Origin: Balanoglossus misakiensis
Taxonomy: Eukaryota; Hemichordata
Assembly (NCBI GenBank): GCA_040954595.2
Contig: CM082589.2
Location: 3,906,001-3,970,000, forward strand
Direction: 5' to 3'
Length of the DNA: 64,000 nt
Shown: positions 1 through 12,895 of the stretch, one piece after another
Numbering within the stretch: the first letter of the stretch is position 1
Layout: each line of letters starts with the position of its first letter
Made by a program: the position numbers and the translations under genes
The notes under the pieces: model-generated
Told to the model about the DNA's origin: nothing
Seen by the model: the letters and a program-made list of their open reading frames with translations, nothing else
Databases searched by the model: none

Positions 1-3000
1 GTTATTCGCTTAATCACAACTGTTTCCCCAAACTTTATTGGTTCTTTTACTATCCCGTTTCACAAAAAATACAAGTACAAATGAAATTAGGCCTTGAGAG
101 ACGTGGTCGTCAACTGACATTTGAGATTAATTAACTGAAGGTGAAAGCATTGTCTATACTACTTGATTGTCCATGTCTAATATTTGCCGCAATAACAATT
201 TCCTCATAAATTTTATTACTCTGATTCGTTTTTTTGTGTGTAATACCGACAGTGCTTCGGGCATAGACCGTACTGTAATTACGTAATTTTTCTTTCATTT
301 CGACATTTCTTCATCAGAGCACCGTGCGTGTAACAATCATCTGATATATGGCCTTTTTGATGCCATCATTTCAAGGCGATGCATCATATGTGTAATTAGT
401 ACCAGACAGTGTGAAGCAGGATTCCAAATTCATAGAAACGCAGTTGTTTTGGCAAGGATGACGGTTCAGTGATTTCTATTAAGAAAGATAGTTGGACTAT
501 AGGAAAGCCTTTGTAATAACTTACGTGTTTCTTTACTGAAAAATAAGCCTTCGGTTACGGCCTCTGTGGATATTGATATTGATACACCAATGCACAGGTT
601 TAACCCTTCTAACAAAAACTATTAATATGTAAATTCTGAAAAGGGAACCCACTTGTCAGGCGTGGTACAGTAAGCCGCCCACTGTCGGTTGGTTTCATGT
701 ATTTGATATGCTAATCAGATGCTAATTATATTCAAGAATTAAGTATCCCCAAGTCCTGTTCTAGGGGACAGTTAACTTCATGTAACATGCGCATATGCAT
801 TTTGAATGCTCACAAGGACAGATTCGACAGTTACAAGGATGTGCAATCGGTGAGACTGTGCGAGCGTGGTATCATTAGGAGCAATTTCGTGCGAGCTATT
901 GATTACTTGACGGTCCTACTTTCATATGTCAATGAGGGAACAGGTCTGAATAGGCGCTCCGTGACGATCTCCATATTGCGGAGAACGGATCCTATATTTT
1001 TCTGATTCCAGTTCCCCGATGAATAGCACTGAGCTAGTCCTGGGAGGTTTTGATGTTGTCTTTTATTAGACATTTCTGACGCCCCAAATCTTGTGTGAGT
1101 CGACGTCACGTCTGTTACAGTTCAAACTCAATTAGAAAATAACGGGCGATAACAGAGACATCTATAGCATTCTGATGCCGAGTCGTAGGACGACCAGGAC
1201 AAGGTACGGCTAATCAGGTAGGTTGAGTCTTAAAATTTTTCTCTTATTCTTAAAGGCGACAATATGTCATTTCTCGGGCTTCACGTTTAAAAAAGTAAAG
1301 GTTCATTTTAATGTGTCTGTTTTGAAAACAAATGTACATGTATGCAGTCATGAGTTAAGGCTTCTCGTTTTGTTATTAAGACTAAAATAATCTCATGGCA
1401 AGCACGGCTTTGTGATCGCCTACATTTTTGTTGGTTAAGATGATACTATTTAGTTAAATAACGCAATCGCTAGAGAGTCTACTATAGTTGGCTAATTGCG
1501 TCAAATCTAAATTGACTTGTCTCGCGTTCCGCCCGGATCATCACACAAGTGCGGCAATTTCCCACACCCGTGACGAGTAATGGCATCGTCTCGACGACCA
1601 ACGCATTGACAACGACTGCACATGTACCTACCGCAGGTGTCCACCAGCCTACCGACGTCTAGCGCTACAGGTATTCTGTTATGCCTTCAGGGGAGGAATC
1701 AGCTCAAGCTGCTTCGCCAAGCGCGTGTCAGTCGAGAGCCAATTAAATATTAGGTAATCATTGTGACGCATAACAGGCCTGGGTAAGTTTGCACGATACC
1801 TTCAATTCATCTCTCGGCTTGAATCACCGACTGAAAGCAGCTTCGTGATTACAGTAACCATTTGCAGAGTACACTTATATGAAGAAAAAACGCTTCGCCA
1901 TTAAGCCAAAAAAATTCAAAAGTAAAGTTACTTTTTCTCTGCAAATCATCAATGACGCCTTCATCTTAGGTACAATGGTGAACGTTTTCTGAAAGGCACA
2001 GCGCCAAAGGTGACACTGTCACCTTAATCGTGTTTGCAATTGACAATACTGGAGCAACGCTAGCCCTGGTCGTTGTACAGAATTGATGAATAGCCATTTC
2101 AACTGTCAATTTCTTGAATTAGTGTATCGGTATGATGCAGTACTGCAGATATAGCACTATACCGGACAAAATGGAAACATATCACGATTTCTGTTGGTAA
2201 AGCATTAGTCCGCCTTTAAATAAAAAAAAAATACCACTCACACTGTTTAGTTAGCATTCTGTCTTATATGTAAAGAACGTATTTGGCACCTTACAGTTGT
2301 AAATGTAATTATTGTTTTTTACAACTCGTACGAGGTACAATGAGTCCAGATCATTTGATCATCTTCAGTAGTCATTATGGTTATTAAAGTTCAGCTCAGG
2401 GAGAAATGAAAAGAGCATCATTATAATTGTGTAATTATAACTATATTACCACTGTTATCGCCAGAGGTTCTAATGACGTCACTAAAGAAAGCGAGGGCAA
2501 CACTCCGATATTTATCCTCCCTTATGCGTTCCATGTAGGACATTTTAGTCGTGATGGTTCATGTATGCGGACAGCATTGATTCCAGGGCAAATCTCGGAC
2601 AGTTAATGAGAATGCGCACCAGTCGAGAAAGCGCTATCGACTGCAATGTGGTAGAACCATAAACCCCGCGAGCAAGTTGATTAAACAACGGCATCGCTGC
2701 GGTTAAATTGCCCGTTTGAACAATAAAAAGGAACTATATATAGAACAGTCATACGCGATGGCAAAATAAAAGCACATGGAAAGAAAGTAATTGTATTTAG
2801 CTCAGAAGTAAATATCCAGAAGCCGGCCGGATTGGTAGAATGGATGAAAATGTTCCCGAATTGTCGTCACGTGCGTAAACTTCATTGTGGACATTATAGA
2901 ATTGGTAGTTTTATAATGATGAAATTCTAACTCACCATGTTGAAACGGAGACGTGGTTTATGAATCGAACATAGGTAAGGTAGTTTCAGACGATATAACA

Positions 3001-6000
3001 TGTTCATTCTTGTACGTATTTTGGAGAGTCGTATGCCTTAGCGCAATATAAAGCTGCATTTGTAATCTACCGTAGCTTGCGGCTTCTCATTGAAAAAATA
3101 TAATTGAAAAGATGATAACCAATAGGCAATTATTCTTTATGGGAAGAAAATTACCCAGAATTTCATTTCCAACAATAACATAATTACTCAGAAATTACTC
3201 GATTTTATCGTTTTTTTTTTGCGGTGCCCGATTGTCATTTGGCAACGCACCATCACGACTCGCGAGTCACACTTGACAGATAAAATGTAATTATTCCACA
3301 AGACGCCTTTTATTCAGAAATCTTTACCAAACTGTGTCCGTATGAATAATAATCGTCTCCTCCTAAGTTCGTGGCGGCTTGCATCTTTATATTATGCCAA
3401 CATTGGCCACGCTTTGAGGGAGAACGAAAGTTATTGTATGAAGAAAATATAGAACGTATTTATAAATGTCTGAACAACCTTAATCGCGATTGTTTACTTC
3501 TCTAAGAGCATTTGTTTAGGGTTTCGTGCTCTCAACACTCGGGTCCCCAGCGACAATTTAACACGTCGGCGGTTTCGGTTGATGTGACATTTTTATTGTA
3601 AATTTTCATTAATACAACAATTATTGATATATGAGAATTTATTAGGTTGGGCGATCACGCCATACAGTCAACAGAGATCAATAACGGATATTGCGTTGAT
3701 CGAATCACATTAAATTACTACAATAACTTCCAATTTACATAATTATGCTTTTGGATGATTAAAAGGGCGTAACTGTCTAAGTCTTCGAATGAACATGCCT
3801 ACACGAAATGTGGTTTCGCAAAAGAAAGGATATTGCGCTGGGTTGTACAATAATTATACATTGAACGGTTATGAAGTTTAATATACATACTACTATTAGG
3901 ATATTACACAATGCATATACATTGAACGCTTAGCTAAAGTTGGTTTGTGCAAAATATGCAAAAATAACGCTTTGATTTTCGAGCCGCCTACAACCCTAAA
4001 ACTAAAAAGCAAATGTTTTTCATTAGTAAATTGCCGCCTTTGCGCATCGCCAGTAGGTTTGTCGCGTCGATGACGTACAGTCTTACGCGAAGAAAGTACG
4101 TCATCATATTTCCCATATCTCACCTTTCAATTTCGCATGCCACAAGCAGAATGAGAAACGTGCTCTGGTGGTTGACCAGTCAATATGTTTTGTTCTCTCA
4201 GAGAGAAAGCAGCCATAAATAACTGATGATGTGAAACGGCAATAGTTGACGCAGAAGGATGACACACACGCCCCCTTAAACTTCTCAGAAAATTGCATCG
4301 ACCGACGTAGAACTTATGACATCAACAACGGTTGAAGTTAACTGTGCTTCGTTACTAGGATAAGTCAAAGTCTGCATTGGCAGACATGTTTTTATTGATC
4401 GATGTTCTGCAATCTTAAAGTTGAAATCACTGTTTTCAAAGTAATATCAAAACTACACGTTTCATCGCCGTAACTGCCCCCAGTGTGCGCTTTTTCGCCT
4501 TGCCGTTCTATTCAAGGACGTTAACGTCACTCTACGCGCCCATGAAGATAAGATCGCAATGTAAACTGCACCCTAAGGCTTCTCAAGCGAAACTATCACT
4601 GCAGCCCCGATAGCAGAAAACTGTGATTTTGCAAGACTGGTTGTCAAAGGTCTCATTAAAATGTTAGATAAAAGAAAGACCCGCACACGGCTTAGACAAG
4701 AACTGGTTCGGAGAGGAAAAACTAACATTGCAAAGCCCGAAGATTTGCGCACTGGCCAAGCTGCGTTTAGGTTAGTATGAGTATGCGCAGCAACGGTTTC
4801 TTAGCAACCATTTCTTGACTCACTAGAAGATGGTTGTTTTAACAGAATAACCCGAAACTCGTGTATGACGTCAGCAAAGCAGTATCTCAGAATTTCCAAA
4901 AAAAATTTCACAATTATCGCCGATGAACTTTAAAGGTCATTTTGTTATTAGTTTGTTTAAATTGCGATAGTTTTAATTCTAAAAAAGTTACAAATTTCCG
5001 GGACACGGTTTTTTGATATCACATTAATGTTTTCATTGATTGATTTACGCAATTAAAATTATTTTGGGAGTATTTTGATTAGAACTCCCACGCGGACCTA
5101 ACAATCTACCTTTAAATATGTTTAAGAACAAAGTCACCAACATGTACGTATTACATTATTTGGGATATTAATGGATTATTCATGTTTTTTCTCTTTGTTA
5201 TAAATTAACTCATATCCTGTATACTGACAATGCAGTGAAACTTCATTGTAATATTTGGTAGTGTCTTAAAGTTCATGGGAGTGTTCATTTGCTACGTACA
5301 TGCATGTATACACGTATATGTATCTTTGTTGGGATTTATACAAATATGCTGTGAAACGTGGCCGGTTAGATACACCAACACGCTCTTGGCCTTCAGGTTC
5401 ACCGGATTCGAATCTCGCGAAGTATTCAAAATTACCGTCACAAATGATCGCTTATTCAATTATAAAACCACTATTTGTAACAGTACCCTTTTAACGTGTT
5501 AACAGGCGCGTTTTGTGAGATGTTTTTGCCAGTGGGCAATAGTACATATAGACGTTCTGAGATTCCATTCCAACAATTATTAATGGCACATTAGCCCGGT
5601 GGCATGTTTAGGTTTGTTTATTTATTTAACGCTGACTTGCACCGTTTAGGGCAAATAGTGGACATTTAAGGTTAAAAGGCCGCGCAAATGACCCGACTGT
5701 TCGCGCCGAGGCAAAATAATTCCGAGCTAAGTTTCATTCAGCTACACTTGATCTGTAAGTACGCAGTTGAAAAGAATCTGTCGGACGGTGTTGCTGTGGC
5801 AACGGAGTCAAATCGAGGCCGAGATGTCCACTCCGCCGAGGTGTCACCCAGAGTACAAGCAGTCATGCTACAGACAGCGCATATTACCATATGAAAACTA
5901 ATTTGTCGCATTGCAAGACGCCTTGTTAAAATACCATCTGTTACACAGAAATGAATTATAGCTCAATTTTCCCAAGCGCAAATCATATCATGATGAAATG

Positions 6001-7692
6001 TGCACTGGTGGCCGTCTTCACCTCCGCGTCGCCGTTTCCATGGTCACGCGGATTAATTTTTCAACCGCTAAAGTGTGTTCGTGAACACAGTGCAGTCCGT
6101 CCTAGTACATTATTTCCGAACAGAAAAAAGCTTCAGTTCATAAACATGATATTGAAAAAAATACAATGCACAGCCAACCTTATAAATGACGCTGGCATAA
6201 AACGTGGGTGTTCAGACAGACAGACAGGAGAACAGATAGATTGATGGTCAGGAAAGTAAGACAAATAACTAGCCTTACGGATAATCTTTTTATTGATGTG
6301 TTAGGGCGCACTTATATGGTTTAAACCGAGCTTTAAGAATATATTACTCGTACTTCTACCTTATTTTCTTAGTTAGGTAAACTGTCCGAGCATAGCTTTC
6401 GTCTCCGAGAAATCTCTTGTGACGAGAGCACGGTTGAAATAAACAACGCACTGTTGACATGGACTGAAACGCAGTAAAACCACGCTTGGGTCTAATTTTT
6501 AAAAGTTTTTACGCAATGTAGGGTGTGCGCCTGCGCGGCAATGCCAGAGCTTCAAAGGCAGTCAGTATAACGACACGGGTAAACTGTTACTGGTGCCAAT
6601 AATCAGTCTGTGATATTAGGATAAACGCCGGTTATTCCTACAGCGCTTATAGTCATAGTTTTAAGTATGGATGAAGCCTACAGCTCCGAGACAGAAGGGA
6701 TTCTGGCATAAACGACGTGATTAATAGTGATCGAATGTTTCCAAGCTGAAGGTAGGTGAATGTGTGTTCGCAAATGTCTTTTACCACTGACGAAGGAGGA
6801 CCGCATCATTTAAGATGAATTACACTGGTACCAGGAATTGAGGATTCAGTCGCTATACTTTGCGATGATCTTATAGAGTCAAGTAGTGCATTCTTGCATC
6901 CTCCTTGTCTATATAGATGGGCAGCGATTGAACTATATGTTATCAGACATCTATATAGCGAGCATAACCACCAGTAACCCATGTCCATTTGGCCATAAAT
7001 CAGGTATATGTATTCTGCAATCCTTTTCTTAACATTTATAGAAGCATTAAGTTCAGAAACTGCTGATTTACAGACGAGGGAGAGAACACATGGGCATAAA
7101 ATATCACCACTTGTCTCATTCCAGTATCTCGGGCCTCTACGCATGCCACTGCTATCGTAAGACCAAGTACGAACTATCTGGTTCCTCTTTAATTAGCCCA
7201 ATTTGCTGAGTCTCCGATAAAAACAATTCCCGTTGGCATCGCCGACCTCTTTCCGACCTGAATGCAGTTCCATGTTTATACGCGTGTCTCCAGGGTCTGG
7301 GGACATGAAAACACATAAGGTATCTAAACGTAAACTGGAATTTTTCAATCCGTTAAAGTAAATAGCAATTTCAAGTGAAAATTCTCTACGTATTCTCCTG
7401 TCAAAACCGCTGCAATTCTTTCAGAAAGAAATTCGATAACAGTTATCACGTTTTGCAAGCAAGAGCGGATGTGGAAGGGTCGTGTATAAGTAAACTGGTA
7501 TTTCTAATCAATTTGTTCTTTTCAAGTCATCCCGGGTCGTGTAGCAATCACTTGTAAACGTGGGCGCAATACATTAACAACTTATAGTTCGTGATTTTTT
7601 TTCTGAATATATATAAGTGGATTTTAAAATGCACATGTACGGTATGTACCACAGGATATAGGAGTGAATCATTTGAATACATTTCTCAGACT
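1..7692. other. AT-rich region without a recognisable gene
   Basis: No reading frame here exceeds 112 codons and none shows a recognisable domain or a coherent set of splice sites. Only small features were seen: TGACGTCA octamers at 2474 and 4866, A or T runs near 2221 and 3211, a short dyad TTATAATT-GTGT-AATTATAA near 2420, a CAGA-rich patch near 6215, and a weak tRNA-like stretch near 5360. It is the left flank of the satellite array. Confidence 0.6.
5350..5421 (+). other. Possible tRNA-derived (SINE-like) remnant
   Basis: GTGGCCGGTTAGA resembles an RNA polymerase III A box and GGATTCGAATCT, about 45 bases later, resembles a B box, with CTCTTGGCCTTCAGG between. The T-arm stem pairs poorly around TTCGAAT and no complete cloverleaf closes, so this is not a functional tRNA gene. 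A decayed tRNA-derived SINE head or chance are both possible. Confidence 0.25.
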
Positions 7693-8018
7693 TTCGCAAA
7701 GTCGAAACATTTTCATTTTTGGATGATTTTCATGAGCTATAACCCATGGTTTTTATCAAGAAATGACCAAATTTTGAAAATTCGCGAAGTCGAAAAATAG
7801 TCGATTTTTGAAGATTTTCCTGAGCTATAACCCATGGTTTTTATCAACAAATGACCAAATTTTGAAAATTCGCGAAGTCGAAAAATGGTCGATTTTTGAA
7901 GATTTTCCTGAGCTATAACCCATGGTTTTTATCAAGAAATGACCAAATTTTGAAAATTCGCGAAGTCGAAAAATAGTCGATTTTTGAAGATTTTCCTGAG
8001 CTATAACCCATGGTTTTT

Positions 8019-9778
8019 ATCAACAAATGACCAAATTTTGAAAATTCGCGAAGTCGAAAAATGGTCGATTTTTGAAGATTTTCCTGAGCTATAACCCATG
8101 GTTTTTATCAAGAAATGACCAAATTTTGAAAATTCGCGAAGTCGAAAAATCGTCGATTTTTGAAGATTTTCCTGAGCTATAACCCATGGTTTTTATCAAG
8201 AAATGACCAAATTTTGAAAATTCGCAAAGTCGTAAAATGGTCGATTTTTGAAGATTTTCCTGAGCTATAACCCATGGTTTTTATCAAGAAATGACCAAAT
8301 TTTGAAAATTCGCGAAGTCGAAAAATGGTCGATTTTTGAAGATTTTCCTGAGCTATAACCCATGGTTTTTATCAAGAAATGACCAAATTTTGACAATTCG
8401 CGAAGTCAAAAAATGGTCGATTTTTGAAGATTTTCCTGAGCTATAACCCATGGTTTTTATCAAGAAATGACCAAATTTTGAAAGTTCGCGAAGTCGAAAA
8501 ATGGTCGATTTTTGAAGATTTTCCTGAGCTATAACCCATGGTTTTTATCAAGAAATGACCAAATTTTGAAAATTCGCGAAGTCGAAAAATGGTCGATTTT
8601 TGAAGATTTTCCTGAGCTATAACCCATGGTTTTTATCAAGAAATGACCAAATTTTGAAAATTCGCAAAGTCGAAAAATGGTCGATTTTTGAAGATTTTCC
8701 TGAGCTATAACCCATGGTTTTTATCAAGAAATGACCAAATTTTGAAAATTCGCAAAGTCGAAAAATGGTCGATTTTTGAAGATTTTCCTGAGCTATAACC
8801 CATGGTTTTTATCAAGAAATGACCAAATTTTGAAAATTCGCGAAGTCGAAAAATAGTCGATTTTTGAAGATTTTCCTGAGCTATAACCCATGGTTTTTAT
8901 CAACAAATGACCAAATTTTGAAAATTCGCGAAGTCGAAAAATGGTCGATTTTTGAAGATTTTCCTGAGCTATAACCCATGGTTTTTATCAAGAAATGACC
9001 AAATTTTGAAAATTCGCGAAGTCGAAAAATCGTCGATTTTTGAAGATTTTCCTGAGCTATAACCCATGGTTTTTATCAAGAAATGACCAAATTTTGAAAA
9101 TTCGCAAAGTCGAAAAATGGTCGATTTTTGAAGATTTTCCTGAGCTATAACCCATGGTTTTTATCAAGAAATGACCAAATTTTGAAAATTCGCGAAGTCG
9201 AAAAATGGTCGATTTTTGAAGATTTTCCTGAGCTATAACCCATGGTTTTTATCAAGAAATGACCAAATTTTGAAAATTCGCGAAGTCGAAAAATGGTCGA
9301 TTTTTGAAGATTTTCCTGAGCTATAACCCATGGTTTTTATCAAGAAATGACCAAATTTTGAAAGTTCGCGAAGTCGAAAAATGGTCGATTTTTGAAGATT
9401 TTCCTGAGCTATAACCCATGGTTTTTATCAAGAAATGACCAAATTTTGAAAATTCGCGAAGTCGAAAAATGGTCGATTTTTGAAGATTTTCCTGAGCTAT
9501 AACCCATGGTTTTTATCAAGAAATGACCAAATTTTGAAAATTCGCAAAGTCGAAAAATGGTCGATTTTTGAAGATTTTCCTGAGCTATAACCCATGGTTT
9601 TTATCAAGAAATGACCAAATTTTGAAAATTCGCAAAGTCGAAAAATGGTCGATTTTTGAAGATTTTCCTGAGCTATAACCCATGGTTTTTATCAAGAAAT
9701 GACCAAATTTTGAAAATTCGCAAAGTCGAAAAATGGTCGATTTTTGAAGATTTTCCTGAGCTATAACCCATGGTTTTT
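8019..9778. repeat. 880-bp (10-unit) higher-order duplication in the satellite
   Basis: Diagnostic variants repeat with an 880-bp offset: AATAGTCG at 7973 and 8853, ATCAACAAATG at 8019 and 8899, AATCGTCG in the second following unit, and GAAAGTTCG and GCAAAGTCG in the same order in both copies. The two copies are not identical: CGTAAAATGG near 8231 reads CGAAAAATGG in the second copy. Confidence 0.8.
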
Positions 9779-9950
9779 ATCAAGAAATGACCAAATTTTG
9801 AAAATTCGCGAAGTCGAAAAATGGTCGATTTTTGAAGATTTTCCTGAGCTATAACCCATGGTTTTTATCAAGAAATGACCAAATTTTGAAAATTCGCGAA
9901 GTCGAAAAATGGTCGATTTTTGAAGATTTTCCTGAGCTATAACCCATGGT

Positions 9951-10080
9951 TTTTTTCAAAAAATGAAGAAATTTTGAAAGTTCGCAAAGTCGAAAAATTG
10001 TCATTTTTGGATGATTTTCATGAGCTATAACCCATGATTATTTTCAAAAAATGAAAACATTTTGAAAGTTCGCAAAGTCG
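9951..10080. repeat. Divergent (type B) satellite monomers, internal block 1
   Basis: About one and a half units whose sequence departs sharply from the surrounding 88-bp copies: TTTTTTCAAAAAATGAAG replaces TTTTTATCAAGAAATGACC, TTTTTGGATGATTTTCATG replaces TTTTTGAAGATTTTCCTG, and CCATGATTATTTTC replaces CCATGGTTTTTATC. The repeat phase of 88 bp is kept on both sides. Confidence 0.9.
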
Positions 10081-12895
10081 AAAAATCGTCGATTTTTGAA
10101 GATTTTCCTGAGCTATAACCCATGGTTTTTATCAAGAAATGACCAAATTTTGAAAATTCGCGAAGTCGAAAAATAGTCGATTTTTGAAGATTTTCCTGAG
10201 CTATAACCCATGGTTTTTATCAACAAATGACCAAATTTTGAAAATTCGCGAAGTCGAAAAATGGTCGATTTTTGAAGATTTTCCTGAGCTATAACCCATG
10301 GTTTTTATCAAGAAATGACCAAATTTTGAAAATTCGCGAAGTCGAAAAATGGTCGATTTTTGAAGACTTTCCTGAGCTATAACCCATGGTTTTTATCAAG
10401 AAATGACCAAATTTTGAAAATTCGCGAAGTCGAAAAATGGTCGATTTTTGAAGATTTTCCTGAGCTATAACCCATGGTTTTTATCAAGAAATGACCAAAT
10501 TTTGACAATTCGCGAAGTCGAAAAATGGTCGATTTTTGAAGATTTTCCTGAGCTATAACCCATGGTTTTTATCAAGAAATGACCAAATTTTGAAAATTCG
10601 CAAAGTCGAAAAATGGTCGATTTTTGAAGATTTTCCTGAGCTATAACCCATGGTTTTTATCAAGAAATGACCAAATTTTGAAAATTCGCAAAGTCGAAAA
10701 ATGGTCGATTTTTGAAGACTTTCCTGAGCTATAACCCATGGTTTTTATCAAGAAATGACCAAATTTTGAAAATTCGCGAAGTCGAAAAATGGTCGATTTT
10801 TGAAGATTTTCCTGAGCTATAACCCATGGTTTTTATCAAGAAATGACCAAATTTTGAAAATTCGCGAAGTCGAAAAATGGTCGATTTTTGAAGATTTTCC
10901 TGAGCTATAACCCATGGTTTTTATCAAGAAATGACCAAATTTTGAAAATTCGCAAAGTCGAAAAATGGTCGATTTTTGAAGATTTTCCTGAGCTATAACC
11001 CATGGTTTTTATCAAGAAATGACCAAATTTTGAAAATTCGCAAAGTCGAAAAATGGTCGATTTTTGAAGATTTTCCTGAGCTATAACCCATGGTTTTTAT
11101 CAAGAAATGACCAAATTTTGAAAATTCGCAAAGTCGAAAAATGGTCGATTTTTGAAGATTTTCCTGAGCTATAACCCATGGTTTTTATCAAGAAATGACC
11201 AAATTTTGAAAATTCGCGAAGTCGAAAAATGGTCGATTTTTGAAGATTTTCCTGAGCTATAACCCATGGTTTTTTTCAAAAAATGACCAAATTTTGAAAA
11301 TTCGCGAAGTCGAAAAATGGTCGATTTTTGAAGATTTTCCTGAGCTATAACCCATGGTTTTTTTCAAAAAATGAAGAAATTTTGAAAGTTCGCAAAGTCG
11401 AAAAATTGTCATTTTTGGATGATTTTCATGAGCTATAACCCATGATTATTTTCAAAAAATGAAAACATTTTGAAAGTTCGCAAAGTCGAAAAATCGTCGA
11501 TTTTTGAAGATTTTCCTGAGCTATAACCCATGGTTTTTATCAAGAAATGACCAAATTTTGAAAATTCGCGAAGTCGAAAAATAGTCGATTTTTGAAGATT
11601 TTCCTGAGCTATAACCCATGGTTTTTATCAACAAATGACCAAATTTTGAAAATTCGCGAAGTCGAAAAATGGTCGATTTTTGAAGATTTTCCTGAGCTAT
11701 AACCCATGGTTTTTATCAAGAAATGACCAAATTTTGAAAATTCGCGAAGTCGAAAAATGGTCGATTTTTGAAGACTTTCCTGAGCTATAACCCATGGTTT
11801 TTATCAAGAAATGACCAAATTTTGAAAATTCGCGAAGTCGAAAAATGGTCGATTTTTGAAGATTTTCCTGAGCTATAACCCATGGTTTTTATCAAGAAAT
11901 GACCAAATTTTGACAATTCGCGAAGTCGAAAAATGGTCGATTTTTGAAGATTTTCCTGAGCTATAACCCATGGTTTTTATCAAGAAATGACCAAATTTTG
12001 AAAATTCGTGAAGTCGAAAAATGGTCGATTTTGAAGATTTTCCTGAGCTATAACCCATGGTTTTTATCAAGAAATGACCAAATTTTGAAAATTCGCAAAG
12101 TCGAAAAATGGTCGATTTTTGAAGATTTTCCTGAGCTATAACCCATGGTTTTTATCAAGAAATGCCCAAATTTTGAAAATTCGCGAAGTCGAAAAATGGT
12201 CGATTTTTGAAGATTTTCCTGAGCTATAACCCATGGTTTTTATCAAGAAATGACCAAATTTTGAAAATTCGCGAAGTCGAAAAATGGTCGACTTTTGAAG
12301 ATTTTCCTGAGCTATAACCCATGGTTTTTATCAAGAAATGACCAAATTTTGAAAATTCGCGAAGTCGAAAAATCGTCGATTTTTGAAGATTTTCCCGAGC
12401 TATAACCCATGGTTTTTATCAAGAAATGACCAAATTTTGAAAATTCCCGAAGTCGAAAAATGGTCGATTTTTGAAGATTTTCCTGAGCTATAACCCATGG
12501 TTTTTATCAAGAAATGACCAAATTTTGAAAATTCGCGAAGTCGAAAAATGGTCGATTTTTGAAGATTTTCCTGAGCTATAACCCATGGTTTTTATCAAGA
12601 AATGACCAAATTTTGAAAATTCGCAAAGTCGTAAAATGGTCGATTTTTGAAGATTTTCCTGAGCTATAACCCATGGTTTTTATCAAGAAATGACCAAATT
12701 TTGAAAATTCGCGAAGTCGAAAAATGGTCGATTTTTGAAGATTTTCCTGAGCTATAACCCATGGTTTTTATCAAGAAATGACCAAATTTTGACAATTCGC
12801 GAAGTCGAAAAATGGTCGATTTTTGAAGATTTTCCTGAGCTATAACCCATGGTTTTTATCAAGAAATGACCAAATTTTGAAAGTTCGCGAAGTCG
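10080..12895. repeat. 1408-bp (16-unit) higher-order duplication in the satellite
   Basis: Variants recur at a fixed 1408-bp offset: the type B block (9951 and 11359), AATAGTCG, ATCAACAAATG (10219 and 11627), GAAGACTTTCC (10365 and 11773) and TGACAATTCG. Exact preservation of a multi-variant haplotype indicates duplication of a 16-unit block, not independent mutation. The outer limits given are approximate. Confidence 0.75.
11359..11488. repeat. Divergent (type B) satellite monomers, internal block 2
   Basis: Same type B sequence as the block at 9951, exactly 1408 bp (16 x 88) further on. A neighbouring unit at about 11275 shows only the first half of the type B change (TTTTTTCAAAAAATGACC), as expected of a crossover or conversion product between the two monomer types. 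Confidence 0.9.

Noticed and set aside
11873-12141. Open frames of about 65 codons inside the satellite, on both strands
   Set aside because: They are by-products of the 88-bp unit, which shifts frame each copy and contains stops.
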